From the NCBI RefSeq assembly GCF_003626975.1, contig NZ_CP032616.1, positions 1,488,001 through 1,552,000 of the forward strand: 64,000 bases of DNA, written 5' to 3'. The notes beneath the pieces are model-generated. The model had not been told where the DNA came from. It searched no databases and was given only the letters and a program-made list of their open reading frames with translations. Positions within the stretch are counted from its first letter, which is position 1; every line of letters begins with the position of its first letter. Position numbers and translations under genes: made by a program. Origin of the DNA: Pseudomonas sp. DY-1. GTDB taxonomy: Bacteria > Pseudomonadota > Gammaproteobacteria > Pseudomonadales > Pseudomonadaceae. Positions 9,914 to 19,188 of the stretch are shown here, piece by piece.

Positions 9914-11596
9914 TCAGATACGGAACTGGCGAACCAGTCCGCCGAGGCTATCGCCCAGTTGCGACAGGCTACGAGCGGTCTCGGCGCCGTGGCGGGTTTC
10001 TTCCGCCACGCTGTCCACCGCAACAGCGATCTGGTGGACGCTGCGATTGATCTCTTCAGCTACCGCAGTCTGCTCTTCAGCCGCACTGGCGATTTGCGCG
10101 TTCATCGCATTGATAGTCCCGATCAGCCCGGCAATGGCATCCAGCGACGCACCGGCCTGGTTCGCTTGGCTGCTGGTGGTATCTCCCGCATCGCTGGAAC
10201 GACGCATGGCCGTCACGGCGTCCTGGGTACCCTGTTGCAGACGGTCGATCATGCCCTGGATTTCCTGCGTGCTCTGCTGGGTGCGACTAGCCAGCGCACG
10301 CACCTCGTCCGCGACCACGGCAAATCCCCGCCCCGCCTCACCGGCACGGGCCGCTTCGATGGCAGCATTGAGCGCCAGCAAGTTGGTCTGCTCGGCGATG
10401 GAGCGAATCACGCCAAGCACGCTGACGATGGACTGGACATCCTGTTGCAGGCTGTCCAGAGACACGCCGCTGCTGCGGATATCGCCCACCAGAGCATGAA
10501 TTCGAGTAATGCTGCCATCTACCACCTGCTTGGCGGCCTGGCCCTCCTGGTCGGTCTGCTGCGCGGCCTCGGCGGCCCCCTGGGCACTCCTGGCCACTTC
10601 ATGGGCGGCGGCAGACATCTCGTTGATTGCCGTCGCCACCTGATCGGTTTCCTGGCGCTGGCGCTCCATGGCCTGCTCGGAACGCTGGGCCTGGGCTGCC
10701 ACCTCGCCCACCAGGCTGGTGAGCTGGCCAGTCATGTCGACGATCTGACGCACCAGACCGTGAATCTTCTCGACGAAACGGTTGAAGGAGCCCGCCAGCT
10801 CACCCAGTTCGTCCTGGCTGTCCACTGCCAGACGGCGGGTCAGGTCGCCTTCGCCAGCAGCGATGTCATCCAGGTTGGCCTTGATGCGCTGCAACGGACG
10901 CACCAGGGCGTTGGCCAGGCCCAGGCCGACGAGGCCGAAGATCACCAGCAGCACTGCGGCGATTACTGCCACGCTGGTCACGATAGTGCTTACGCGCTCG
11001 TCGATTTCTCCTTCCACCTCGGCCACCTGCGCAGCCACGCCATCGAGGTTAACTGCGGTGCCCAGCGCAATGTCCCACTTGGGCAGGTAATAGCTGTAAC
11101 CCAGCTTGGGAACCAGGACGCTCTCGTTCCCCGGCAATGACGAGCTGTACTCGACATAGTTGGAACCGTCCTTGGCCACTGCCACCAGACGGTCGTTCAC
11201 CGCAACGCCGTTTGGGTCCTTGCGACCGGTGAAGCTCTTGCCTACGTCCACCGGGCTATCGCCGCGGAACAGGCGAACCACCTGCGAGTCGTAACCGAAG
11301 AAGTAGCCGTCCTTGCCGTACTTGATTTTCGACAGGATGGCGATTGCCTGGTCGCGGCTGGCGGTGTCGCCGGGCGCGGATGCGTCATAGAGCGCCTGCA
11401 CCGATCCCAAGGCTATCTGCATGTAGTTCCTGAGCTCCAGGCGACTCTCCGCAATCAGGCGCTCGCGGGTGTTCTTGACCTCGTTTTCGGCCAGGCTGTG
11501 GATCACCTTGGTCACGGCGCCAGACAGCACGAGCGCGAAGAGGATCACCGGCACCAGGGCCAGCAGCAACAGTTTGGTCTTCAGAGTCAAACGCAT
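9914..11596 (-). CDS. ctpM: Methyl-accepting chemotaxis protein, CtpM-like
   Basis: A 560-residue transmembrane chemoreceptor. Order: membrane helix 1 (about 8-30), periplasmic single-Cache domain (about 35-180, with [11 protein letters not shown] and the paired [16 protein letters not shown] typical of sCache), helix 2 (about 190-212), HAMP (to about 265), and the signalling hairpin whose tip is [32 protein letters not shown] split around residue 400. It ends FRI with no CheR-tethering pentapeptide. The length, the Cache type and the neighbours (nuo operon, then antiporter, then another receptor) match P. aeruginosa PA2652, CtpM, a malate receptor. That the ligand is malate here is inference. 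A FliA-type promoter lies upstream at 11646-11672. Confidence 0.85.
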   Translation of the reverse strand: MRLTLKTKLLLLALVPVILFALVLSGAVTKVIHSLAENEVKNTRERLIAESRLELRNYMQIALGSVQALYDASAPGDTASRDQAIAILSKIKYGKDGYFFGYDSQVVRLFRGDSPVDVGKSFTGRKDPNGVAVNDRLVAVAKDGSNYVEYSSSLPGNESVLVPKLGYSYYLPKWDIALGTAVNLDGVAAQVAEVEGEIDERVSTIVTSVAVIAAVLLVIFGLVGLGLANALVRPLQRIKANLDDIAAGEGDLTRRLAVDSQDELGELAGSFNRFVEKIHGLVRQIVDMTGQLTSLVGEVAAQAQRSEQAMERQRQETDQVATAINEMSAAAHEVARSAQGAAEAAQQTDQEGQAAKQVVDGSITRIHALVGDIRSSGVSLDSLQQDVQSIVSVLGVIRSIAEQTNLLALNAAIEAARAGEAGRGFAVVADEVRALASRTQQSTQEIQGMIDRLQQGTQDAVTAMRRSSDAGDTTSSQANQAGASLDAIAGLIGTINAMNAQIASAAEEQTAVAEEINRSVHQIAVAVDSVAEETRHGAETARSLSQLGDSLGGLVRQFRI

Positions 11597-11630
11597 CGAG
11601 CAATCCTCGGAAAGCAGGGCCAGAACGCAC

Positions 11631-11662
11631 AGCGGGGTTGTCGATATATCGGCAACCCCGCT
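11631..11662. promoter_or_regulatory. 32-bp near-perfect palindrome upstream of ctpM
   Basis: AGCGGGGTTG at 11631-11640 is the exact inverse of CAACCCCGCT at 11653-11662, and the centre holds CGATATATCG; only one position pair (T/G) breaks the symmetry. It overlaps the -10 element of the FliA promoter. Either it is the terminator or attenuator of the antiporter gene that ends at 11721 on the same strand (no U tract is present), or it is an operator over the promoter. Confidence 0.5.
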
Positions 11663-11672
11663 CGTACCTTAA
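11646..11672 (-). promoter_or_regulatory. FliA (sigma28) promoter for the CtpM-like receptor
   Basis: Read on the minus strand, TTAAG (11668-11672) is followed after 14 bases by GCCGATAT (11646-11653). The FliA consensus in Pseudomonas is close to TCAAG with GCCGATAA at this distance. Transcription would start near 11638, about 40 bases before the ATG at 11596. The same spacing is found upstream of the second chemoreceptor in this window, which strengthens the call. Confidence 0.65.
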
Positions 11673-11720
11673 GCGACCGCTGAGTCGAAATAACTAAACG
11701 AACACCAGCTGTGGCGCGCC

Positions 11721-13040
11721 CTACAGCACCATCGCCGCAACCCAGCCGAAGGCCAGCAACGGCAGGTTGTAGTGCAGGAAGGTCGGCACCACGGTGTCCC
11801 AGATATGGTTGTGCTGGCCATCCACATTCAGGCCGGCGGTAGGGCCCAGGGTCGAGTCGGAAGCCGGAGAACCGGCATCACCCAAGGCACCAGCAGTGCC
11901 GACAATGCTGACAATGGCCAGCGGGCTGAAACCCAATTGCACGCACAGCGGCACAAAGATGGCCGCGATGATGGGCACCGTGGAGAAGGATGAACCAATG
12001 CCCATGGTCACAAGCAGACCCACCAGCAGCATCAGCAGCGCACCGAGCGCCTTGCTGTGGCCGATCCAGCCTGCGGAGGCGTCCACGAGTGTCGCGACGT
12101 GACCGGTTTCACGCATCACCTCGGCAAAGCCCGAGGCGGCAATCATGATGAAGCCGATCATCGCCATCATCTTCATGCCTTCGGTGAACAGATCGTCCGT
12201 CTCTTTCCAGCGCACCACGCCGGACACCGAGAAAATCACGAAGCCCAGCAGCGCACCGATGATCATCGAATCCAGCAACAGCTGCACCACGAAGGCACTC
12301 ACGATCGCCACGCCCGCCACACCCAGGCTCAATGGGTTGTATGCAACGCTGACCTGTTCGGCCTGGGCAATGCGTTCCAGGTCATAGATGCGCTTGCCGC
12401 GATAGCTGATGAACACCGCAATGAGAAGACCGGCGACCATGCCCAGTGCCGGTATCAACATAGCCTCGGTGACATTCACACCGGTAACGTCCACGCCACT
12501 TTTCACCACATTCGCCAGCAGAATCTCGTTCAGGAAGATGTTCCCGAACCCCACTGGCAAGAACATGTAAGGCGTGATCAGGCCGAAGGTGATCACACAG
12601 GCGATCAGGCGGCGGTCGATGGCCAGGCGCGTCAATACATATAGAAGTGGCGGTACCAGCAGCGGAATGAACGCGATATGGATTGGCAGGATGTTCTGCG
12701 AGGAGATCGCCACGCACAGCAGCAACGCCACCAGGCCCCATTTCAGTGCACCGCCCTCGTTGGCCTCCTGCTTGCCCACCAGCGCCAGGGCTTTGTCGGC
12801 CAACGCGTGGGCCAGGCCGGAACGAGCGATGGCCACGGCGAATGCGCCCAGCAACGCGTAGGACAGCGCCACGGTGGCACCGCCACCTAGACCTTTGTTG
12901 AAAGCCGCCAGGGCGCCGTCGACGCCCAGACCACCGACCATGCCGCCCGCCAGTGCACCAATGATCAGGGCCACCACCACATGTACCCGGCACAGGCTGA
13001 GGACCAGCATGATCCCCACCGCCGCCACTACCGCATTCAT
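11721..13040 (-). CDS. Na+/H+ antiporter family protein (NhaC-type)
   Basis: A 439-residue membrane transporter of the NhaC/YuiF-like antiporter family (Pfam Na_H_antiporter). About eleven hydrophobic segments are visible, with the glycine-rich start [21 protein letters not shown] and the C-terminal block [20 protein letters not shown], a conserved family motif. I start it at the ATG at 13038-13040, preceded by CGAGGAGTG, and not at an upstream in-frame start with no hydrophobic character. The P. aeruginosa counterpart lies between the same two chemoreceptors (PA2653). Substrate could be sodium/proton or an organic acid or amino acid; this cannot be read from sequence. Confidence 0.8.
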   Translation of the reverse strand: MNAVVAAVGIMLVLSLCRVHVVVALIIGALAGGMVGGLGVDGALAAFNKGLGGGATVALSYALLGAFAVAIARSGLAHALADKALALVGKQEANEGGALKWGLVALLLCVAISSQNILPIHIAFIPLLVPPLLYVLTRLAIDRRLIACVITFGLITPYMFLPVGFGNIFLNEILLANVVKSGVDVTGVNVTEAMLIPALGMVAGLLIAVFISYRGKRIYDLERIAQAEQVSVAYNPLSLGVAGVAIVSAFVVQLLLDSMIIGALLGFVIFSVSGVVRWKETDDLFTEGMKMMAMIGFIMIAASGFAEVMRETGHVATLVDASAGWIGHSKALGALLMLLVGLLVTMGIGSSFSTVPIIAAIFVPLCVQLGFSPLAIVSIVGTAGALGDAGSPASDSTLGPTAGLNVDGQHNHIWDTVVPTFLHYNLPLLAFGWVAAMVL

Positions 13041-13220
13041 CGCCACTCCTCGGTTCTTCGAGCCTTGCCAGCCAAGGACTCTGCCGCAAAAAAAAGCGCG
13101 CACTCTGCCGAAAGCGGCCCCTCCTGTCAAAAGCGTTCGGAATATTGGTCGGAGTGTGCATAATTCTTGCCTGCAAATTGCGCCCTCGTGCATTCCGCAC
13201 GGCTATTCGTCGTCTTTGCG

Positions 13221-13247
13221 TCAAGAAATCGCCAGCCGCGCCGACAA
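13221..13247 (+). promoter_or_regulatory. FliA (sigma28) promoter for the TlpQ-like receptor
   Basis: TCAAG (13221-13225), 14 bases, then GCCGACAA (13240-13247). This is within one base of the FliA consensus at each box and has the same spacer as the promoter in front of ctpM. Transcription would begin near 13255, leaving a leader of about 28 bases with a GAAGGAAG ribosome site before the ATG at 13283. Confidence 0.7.
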
Positions 13248-13282
13248 CGAATGAAGTTCCGACGAGACAGAAGGAAGCCCCA

Positions 13283-15426
13283 ATGCCGTTCAATCGCCTG
13301 TCCATCCAGTGGAAGATCACCCTGCTGGCCGGACTCTGCCTGCTGGCCATCGTGACCCTGCTGGTCGGTTCGTCCCTGTACCAGTCCAAGCGCAGCGCCA
13401 GCCTGGTGAAAGCCGACAGCAGCCAGATGCTCGACCAGAGCGCCCGACAGAGCCTGCAAGCTCGTTCGGAACTCCAGGCCATCCGCATCCAGCGCTACTT
13501 CATGGACAACTATCAGTACGGCAAAGGCTTCTCGCGTCAGGTCCTGTTCCTCAAGGAACAGGCTGAAAAACGCTTCCTCGACGCCTTTGACCTGCGCGAA
13601 GACCTGACCCGCCAGGTGCGCACCAGCCTGGAGGCGAATCCGGAGATCCTGGGGCTGTACCTGGTCTTCGAACCCAACGCCCTGGACGGCAAGGACGAAC
13701 TCTTCGTCGACCAGGCCGAGCTCGGTAGCAACGACAAGGGTCGCTTCTCCCTGTACTGGTCCCAACCGACTCCCGGCAAGCTCGAATCCGAGTCGATGAC
13801 CGAGGAACTGCTCGCCGACAGCAGCACCGGCCCCAGCGGCGCGCCCTATAACGCCTGGTACACCTGCCCGATGAAAACCGGCCAGGCCTGTGTGCTGGAC
13901 CCCTACTTCGATAACGTGGGCGACCGCCAGGTACTGATGACCAGCATTGCCTTCCCGCTTCAACTGAACGGCAAGACCGTTGGCGTCATGGGCCTGGACA
14001 TCAGCCTGGAGAGCCTGCAGCAACTGAGCATGGCCGGTAATCGCGAGCTCTATGACGGCAACGGCCACGTCAGCATCATCAGCCCAGCTGGCCTACTCGC
14101 CGGCCACAGCCGCGATGCCAGTCTGCTCAGCGCCAAACTGGACAAGGCCTTCGGTGACAAGGCAGCGGAACTTGCCAGCAATCTGCAGGCCGGCAAATCC
14201 GCGGAAATGGAGCACGACGGCATGCTGCGCGTGATGCAGCCGTTCAAGCCGATCCCCACCGCCGCGCCCTGGAGCGTATTGCTGGAAGTTCCCGAGAAGG
14301 TCCTGCTGGCACCGGCCCTGAAACTGGATGCCAAACTCGACCAGCAGAACGACACCGCCAACCTCACCGGCCTGCTGATCGGCCTCGTCGCCGGCGTCGC
14401 CGGCCTGCTGCTGGTATGGCTCACCGCCCGTGGCGTGACCCGGCCGATCCTCGGCGTGGCCAGTATGCTGAAGGACATCGCCAGTGGCGAAGGCGACCTG
14501 ACCCGCCGCCTGGACTACGCCCGCCAGGACGAACTGGGTGAACTGGCCGGCTGGTTCAACCGCTTCCTCGACAAGCTGCAGCCGATCATTGCCGACGTGA
14601 AACGCTCGGTGCAGGACGCCCGCAGCACCGCCGACCAGTCCGCCGCCATCGCCAGCCAGACCAGCGCCGGCATGCAGCAGCAGTACCGCGAAGTGGACCA
14701 GGTGGCCACCGCCTCCAACGAGATGAGCGCCACCGCCCAGGACGTCGCCCGCAGCGCCGCCCAGGCCGCCGAAGCCGCGCGGGGGCCGACCACGCCACCC
14801 AGGAAGGCCTCGGCGTGATCGGCAAGACCACCAGCGCCATCGAGCAACTGGCCAGCGAAATGAGTGCGGCCATGGAAGAGGTGCAGGCGCTGGCCAACAG
14901 CAGCGAGCAGATCGGCTCGGTGCTGGAAGTGATCCGCGCCATCGCCGAGCAGACCAACCTGCTGGCGCTCAACGCGGCCATCGAGGCGGCGCGTGCCGGC
15001 GAGGCCGGCCGCGGTTTCGCGGTGGTGGCCGATGAAGTGCGCAACCTGGCCAAGCGCACCCAGGACTCGGTGGAGGAAATCCGCCAGGTGATCGAGGGCC
15101 TGCAGAACGGCACGCGCGAGGTGGTCGGTTCGATGCACAGCAGCCACCGCCAGGCCCAGGGCAGTGTCGAGCAGGTGGAACAGGCGGTGACTGCGCTGCA
15201 ACGCATCGGCGAAGCGGTGACGGTGATCACCGACATGAACCTGCAGATCGCCAGCGCCGCCGAGGAACAGAGCGCGGTGGCCGAGGAGATCAACCGCAAC
15301 GTGGCGGCGATCCGCGACGTCACCGAATCGCTCTCCGGCCAGGCCGAGGAGTCCGCCCAGGTCAGCCAGGCGCTGAACCGCCTGGCCAACCACCAACAGG
15401 GGCTGATGGCGCAGTTCCGCGCCTGA
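13283..15426 (+). pseudogene. tlpQ: Methyl-accepting chemotaxis protein, TlpQ-like, frameshifted
   Basis: A chemoreceptor read in two frames: residues 1-511 in the frame of the ATG at 13283, ending at a stop at 14816-14818, and the rest from about 14786 to the stop at 15424-15426 in the +1-shifted frame. Restoring one base at the G5 run (14781-14785) gives a continuous 714-residue protein: helix 1 (about 10-30), a large double-Cache domain (about 40-350), helix 2 (about 368-390), HAMP, and the signalling hairpin with its tip [32 protein letters not shown]. Length and position after the antiporter fit P. aeruginosa PA2654, TlpQ, a histamine and polyamine receptor. Either the gene is broken in the methylation-helix region or the assembly has a single-base error. 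Both halves keep receptor-like coding. Confidence 0.75.
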
Positions 15427-15800
15427 CCTCCCTCACCCCCACCCCTCTCCCAGAAGGCGAGGGGTGACGCGCGCCGGCGACTTCATACTCGCCAGCAACG
15501 CTCCGCTCTTCTGTCGGGGCGATTTCAATCGCCAAGCAGGCCGCAGGTCTGCCCTGCGAACACCCAGCGACACCTGGCTTCCCTCACCCCCAGCCCTTCA
15601 CCCTGAGGGCGAGGGAGCTGTCCGTGCGCACCGATATGTATGTGCTCGGATCCTGTAGGAGCGAATTCATTCGCGAAAGCAGGACGCACTCCTCCCTTTC
15701 CGAATCCTGTCACCATCGGCACATCAAACTGGCGTCAGATCGCTTGCCGCCGATCGGCACCCCGGCTAGCCTGCCTGCGGTCTAAACAAGGAACCCCCAG
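15427..15800. repeat. Gene-free gap with several intergenic repeats
   Basis: This 374-base gap holds four repeat units and no gene I can support. Units at 15429-15466 and 15581-15615 share the form CCCTCACCCC...GGCGAGGG, an inverted repeat family different from the REPs. A REP-like half-unit with GGGGCGATTTCAATCGCC is at 15516-15533, and a REP unit GTAGGAGCGAATTCATTCGC begins at 15655. The last 100 bases before the next ATG should contain its promoter, but I see no convincing boxes. Confidence 0.6.
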
Positions 15801-16397
15801 ATGCTGAACATCGTCCTGATCGCCGGCTCCAGCCGTGCAAACAGCCAATCGGGCAAGGTCGCCCGCTTCGTCCGCCAGCGCCTGATCGACCTCGACAAGG
15901 TGAGCCCCACATCCTGCAACATCATCGACCTCGGCGAAGGTCCGCTGCCGCTGTGGCCGGCCGAGAACACCGGTCCCTGGAGCGAATACCAGCAGCAACT
16001 GCGCGACGCTGACGCGGTGGTAGTGATCGCCCCCGAGTGGAATGGCATGGCCTGCCCGGCCATCAAGAACTTCTTCATCTACGCCAGCAAGGCCGAACTG
16101 GCGCACAAGCCGGGCCTGCTGGTGGGCGTCTCCTCCGGGATCGGTGGTGGCTACCCCATCAGCGAGCTGCGCGCTTCCAGCTACAAGAACTGCCGTCTCT
16201 GCTACCTGCCGGAGCACCTGATCGTTCGTGGCGTGGAAAAAGTGCTGAACGACGTCGAGCCGGTGAGCGAAGACGACCAGCGCATCCGTGCCCGCATGGA
16301 CTACGACCTGGACATCCTCGCGCGCTACGCGGTAGCCCTGAAGCCAGTGCGCGAAGCCATCGACATGAGCATTCCGGCCTTCGCCAACGGCATGTGA
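15801..16397 (+). CDS. NAD(P)H-dependent FMN reductase family protein
   Basis: A 198-residue flavodoxin-fold protein of the NADPH-dependent FMN reductase family, soluble and cytoplasmic. Visible are the FMN-phosphate loop IAGSSRANSQSGKVA at residues 6-20, and the second flavin segment APEWNGMACPAIKNFFIY around residues 76-93, where most family members have PEYNGS-P-LKN. Such enzymes reduce FMN, quinones or azo compounds with NAD(P)H; the real substrate is unknown. The ATG is preceded by AAGGAACC. It stands alone between repeats. Confidence 0.85.
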   Translation: MLNIVLIAGSSRANSQSGKVARFVRQRLIDLDKVSPTSCNIIDLGEGPLPLWPAENTGPWSEYQQQLRDADAVVVIAPEWNGMACPAIKNFFIYASKAELAHKPGLLVGVSSGIGGGYPISELRASSYKNCRLCYLPEHLIVRGVEKVLNDVEPVSEDDQRIRARMDYDLDILARYAVALKPVREAIDMSIPAFANGM

Positions 16398-16424
16398 TCA
16401 CGCCGCCCTGGGTCGTGCGGCCCT

Positions 16425-16447
16425 TGTGGGAGTGAATTCATTTGCGA
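16425..16447. repeat. Single REP half-unit
   Basis: TGTGGGAGTGAATTCATTTGCG is a degenerate copy of the GTGGGAGCGAATTCATTCGC repeat type seen at 22265, 42083 and elsewhere in the window. It lies between the FMN reductase stop and the convergent regulator. Confidence 0.6.
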
Positions 16448-16490
16448 AGGGTGGCAAAGCCACCCCCCACCCGCTCGAGCATCGCGAAAC

Positions 16491-17774
16491 CTACAACAAC
16501 TGATGCTTGTGCAGCAGCCTGTAGAAGGTCGGCCGCGACACCCCCAGCACCTTGGCCGCGTGGCTGAGGTTGCTGCTGTAGTGAGCCAACGCATCACACA
16601 GCGCCTGGTACTCCGCCCGGCGTTTGTAGTCCTCCAGCGTCCCTAGCAGCGCGCCATCCATCGGGGCGCTCTGCAGTCCCAGGTCGGCCGCTTCGATAGG
16701 CCCGCTTTCCGCCAGTGCATAGCCGCGCCGGACTCGGCTGGCAAGCTCGCGCACATTACCAGGCCAGCGGTGGCGAACCATGGCAGCGAGCGCCTCTTCG
16801 CTGAAATGACTGGGTCGACGCCCCGCCTCCAGGCTGTAGAGATCGGCGAAGTAGCCTGCCAGTAGCGCAATGTCTCCCTGGCGCTTGCGCAGCGGGGTGA
16901 TCATCAGGCGATTCTGATCCAACCACTGACGCAACCCCGGATGGAAATGCCCCTGCTCTACCAGTTCGCCCAGCTCCTCTCGCGCCGACGCCAGGACACG
17001 GATATCCAGGGGCATCACTTCTCCATCGGCGTGACGCAGGGTCCTGGAGCGCAGGCAAGTCAGCAAACGCTCCTGCTGGCCAGTGGGCAGCTCATGGATC
17101 GCATCGAGGAATAGCGTGCCGCCATTGGCCGACGCCACCTTGCCCTGATGGCCGAATAACAGGCTCGCGGTTTCCGGCTCAGGCAGTACGCCGCAGTTGA
17201 AACTGACAAAGGGGCCGGCCACCCGTCGCGACATGCGATGTAGGGTGCGGGCTACCAGCTCCTTGCCGCTACCGCTTTCACCGAGGATAAGCACTGGTTT
17301 CTCGCTCGGTCCCAGACGCGCCAGCTGCTTGCGCAAATCGCGTAGCGGACGGCTCTGGCCCAGCAGTTCGTGCTGGTCGCCTCGACGATTGCCGATGCCC
17401 CGCAGGCGGGCGATGCCGAACGCACGGCCCAGCAGACCCTGCAGACGCGGCAAGTCCACGGGAAGCGCCAGGGCATCGAAGAACCACTCACCTATGAACT
17501 CATCCAGACCGGGCACGGGTTCGCCCAACGGGTCGACCAGGGCAATCCATTCCGTGCCACTGCGACTGATCAGGTTCTTGACCCCTTCCGGGCGTGTCAG
17601 GTGGTCGCTGCGCAAGCGCAACAACCCGATGTCGTAGGTAGCTGCCAGGGCCTGGTCGAGGTTCTGACTGGACACCGACCAACCGGCTTCTTCCAGACGC
17701 GGCAACATTCGCCGGCAGTGATCGCATGGGTCGACCAGCAGTAGACGTCTCGGTGCAGAGGAGATCGCTTCCAA
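16491..17774 (-). CDS. VpsR-like regulator with degenerate sigma54-activator domain
   Basis: A 427-residue protein with an N-terminal receiver-like domain (1-125), an AAA+ domain of the sigma54-activator type (about 135-365) and a Fis-type helix-turn-helix (388-427, NLSHAAKVLGVSRPTFYRLL). Walker A is intact (GESGSGKE, 165-172). The loop that should carry GAFTGA is missing: FGH at 207-209 runs almost directly into GGTLFLDA at 218-225. The Walker B glutamate is Ala225. The two arginines of the FREDLYYRL segment are His and Trp (277-288 region). It therefore should not remodel sigma54 and may act like VpsR or TyrR-type relatives with sigma70. Start is TTG at 17772-17774, seven bases after AAGGAAGG. 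The signal and targets are unknown. Confidence 0.8.
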   Translation of the reverse strand: MEAISSAPRRLLLVDPCDHCRRMLPRLEEAGWSVSSQNLDQALAATYDIGLLRLRSDHLTRPEGVKNLISRSGTEWIALVDPLGEPVPGLDEFIGEWFFDALALPVDLPRLQGLLGRAFGIARLRGIGNRRGDQHELLGQSRPLRDLRKQLARLGPSEKPVLILGESGSGKELVARTLHRMSRRVAGPFVSFNCGVLPEPETASLLFGHQGKVASANGGTLFLDAIHELPTGQQERLLTCLRSRTLRHADGEVMPLDIRVLASAREELGELVEQGHFHPGLRQWLDQNRLMITPLRKRQGDIALLAGYFADLYSLEAGRRPSHFSEEALAAMVRHRWPGNVRELASRVRRGYALAESGPIEAADLGLQSAPMDGALLGTLEDYKRRAEYQALCDALAHYSSNLSHAAKVLGVSRPTFYRLLHKHQLL

Positions 17775-17858
17775 GATAAACCTTCCTTGACGCCAAAAAA
17801 TTGCTTTATCAATAAAAACAACAGCTTGTGGACGCTACTTGTAACGCTAGCAAGAACT

Positions 17859-17888
17859 TTGACGCTCTATGGAACGTTTCTCTATAAG
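17859..17888 (+). promoter_or_regulatory. Sigma70-type promoter for the GNAT-C39 gene
   Basis: TTGACG (17859-17864) and TATAAG (17883-17888) each match the sigma70 boxes at five of six positions and are 18 bases apart. The start site would fall near 17895, giving a leader of about 105 bases before the ATG at 18001. The region between the two divergent genes (17775-18000) is clearly richer in A and T than its surroundings. Confidence 0.6.
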
Positions 17889-18000
17889 CGCAATTTCGCT
17901 GCGCGCTTAAGGTGGGATAGGCCCCTCTTAAGCGTCTCGACAGCGTGTCAATCAAGGCCAATACTCGGGCGATTCCTTCCCTGCCTTGCAGGACCCTGCC

Positions 18001-19104
18001 ATGAACCTGCTTCTGCGTGAGGCCAGGCTCGACGACTTGTCGGCACTGGTGGAGCTCGAGAGTCGCTGCTTTGAGGTACCCCGCCTCAGCCGGCAGCAGT
18101 TCCGCTGGATGATCCTGGAAGCCAATGCCAGCCTGGTGGTGTCCGAGGGCGATGGCCATGCCCTCCTCGGCTATGCCCTTGCTCTCTTCCGTCGGGGTAG
18201 CAGCCTTGCCCGCCTGCACTCCATCGCCACCGACCCGCGTGCCCGTGGCAACGGCATCGGCCAGCGTCTGCTGGTCGCCGCGGAAGCCAGTGCCCGCGAA
18301 CACGACTGCGCCTACCTGCGGCTGGAGGTATGTCCGGACGACCGCCAGGCAGTGAGCCTGTTCGAGCGCAACGGCTACAGCAACCTTGGGCTGCTCACTG
18401 ACTTCTTCCCCGACCATCGCGAAGCACTGCGCATGGAGAAGCGTGTAGTCCAGCACCCGCAGGCGCTGCATCGGCCAGTCCCGTATTACGGCCAGACCAC
18501 CGAGTTCACCTGCGGCCCGGCCTGTCTGTTGATGGCCATGGGCGCACTGGACGGGGGCGTGCCCGGCAACCATCAGGACGAACTGCGCCTGTGGCGCGAG
18601 GCCAGCAGCGTGCATATGCAAGGCGGCCACGGCGGCTGCAGCCCGCACGGCCTCGCGTTGGCCGCCTGGCGTCGGGGCTTCCGGGTCAGGCTGGAGCTGA
18701 GCGACCGGGGCCCGCTGTTTCTCGAAGAGGAGCGCAACGCCGGCAAGCGCGAGGTTATTCGCCAGGCCCATGAAGACTTCTGTAGCGCCCTGCAGGACAC
18801 CGACATCGAGCAGCATCTGGGCGACGAGCTGGATCTGAAGCCGCTACTGGAGGCAGGGGGCCAGCCTTTGGTGCTGGTGGATGGTCATCGCCGCAGCCGC
18901 AGCCGGGCGCCACACTGGATCCTGGTTACCGATTGCGACCGCAATTTCATCTACCTGCACGACCCCAACGCTGAGCGCAGCCTGCAACGACACCCCCAGG
19001 ACTGCCAGCATGTACCGGTGCCTCACCGCGAGTTCGAACGCATCAGCCGCTTCGGTCAGGGCAAGCGCCGCGCGGCGGTCGTGCTTTATCCACGCGGGAC
19101 TTAG
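18001..19104 (+). CDS. GNAT acetyltransferase / peptidase C39-like fusion
   Basis: A 367-residue two-domain protein. Residues 1-148 are a GNAT N-acetyltransferase resembling RimI, with the acetyl-CoA loop ARGNGIGQRL at 81-90 and the late FERNGYSN. Residues about 158-360 are a C39-peptidase-like domain (DUF3335): PYYGQTTEFTCGPACLLM gives the oxyanion glutamine (165) and catalytic-position cysteine (171), with a histidine in HWILVTDCD and HDPN later. The fusion is known in Pseudomonas and relatives, where it often accompanies a RimK-family ligase and may process or modify a peptide; no such partner is adjacent here. The ATG at 18001 is preferred to one five codons upstream because it begins the GNAT fold. 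A sigma70-like promoter lies upstream. Confidence 0.82.
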   Translation: MNLLLREARLDDLSALVELESRCFEVPRLSRQQFRWMILEANASLVVSEGDGHALLGYALALFRRGSSLARLHSIATDPRARGNGIGQRLLVAAEASAREHDCAYLRLEVCPDDRQAVSLFERNGYSNLGLLTDFFPDHREALRMEKRVVQHPQALHRPVPYYGQTTEFTCGPACLLMAMGALDGGVPGNHQDELRLWREASSVHMQGGHGGCSPHGLALAAWRRGFRVRLELSDRGPLFLEEERNAGKREVIRQAHEDFCSALQDTDIEQHLGDELDLKPLLEAGGQPLVLVDGHRRSRSRAPHWILVTDCDRNFIYLHDPNAERSLQRHPQDCQHVPVPHREFERISRFGQGKRRAAVVLYPRGT

Positions 19105-19126
19105 CACTATTGCGTAGTAGCACCTT

Positions 19127-19148
19127 GCCAATACCCCTACCGATTGGC
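19127..19148. promoter_or_regulatory. Inverted repeat upstream of the dihaem cytochrome gene
   Basis: GCCAAT (19127-19132) and ATTGGC (19143-19148) form a perfect inverted repeat with a ten-base spacer, flanked by CTT and AAGG that extend partial symmetry. It ends 40 bases before the ATG at 19189 and overlaps a weak promoter-like pair, TTGCCA (19126) and TAAGGT (19150). It may be an operator for the cytochrome-catalase pair. Confidence 0.4.
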
Positions 19149-19188
19149 ATAAGGTAGGTAATTTCGTCAAGTTACAGGGAAGTATCTG

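Noticed and set aside
12382..13488. A 368-codon minus-strand frame overlapping the antiporter start and the TlpQ-like gene
   Set aside because: It overlaps two identified genes, is arginine- and glycine-rich, and has no domain.
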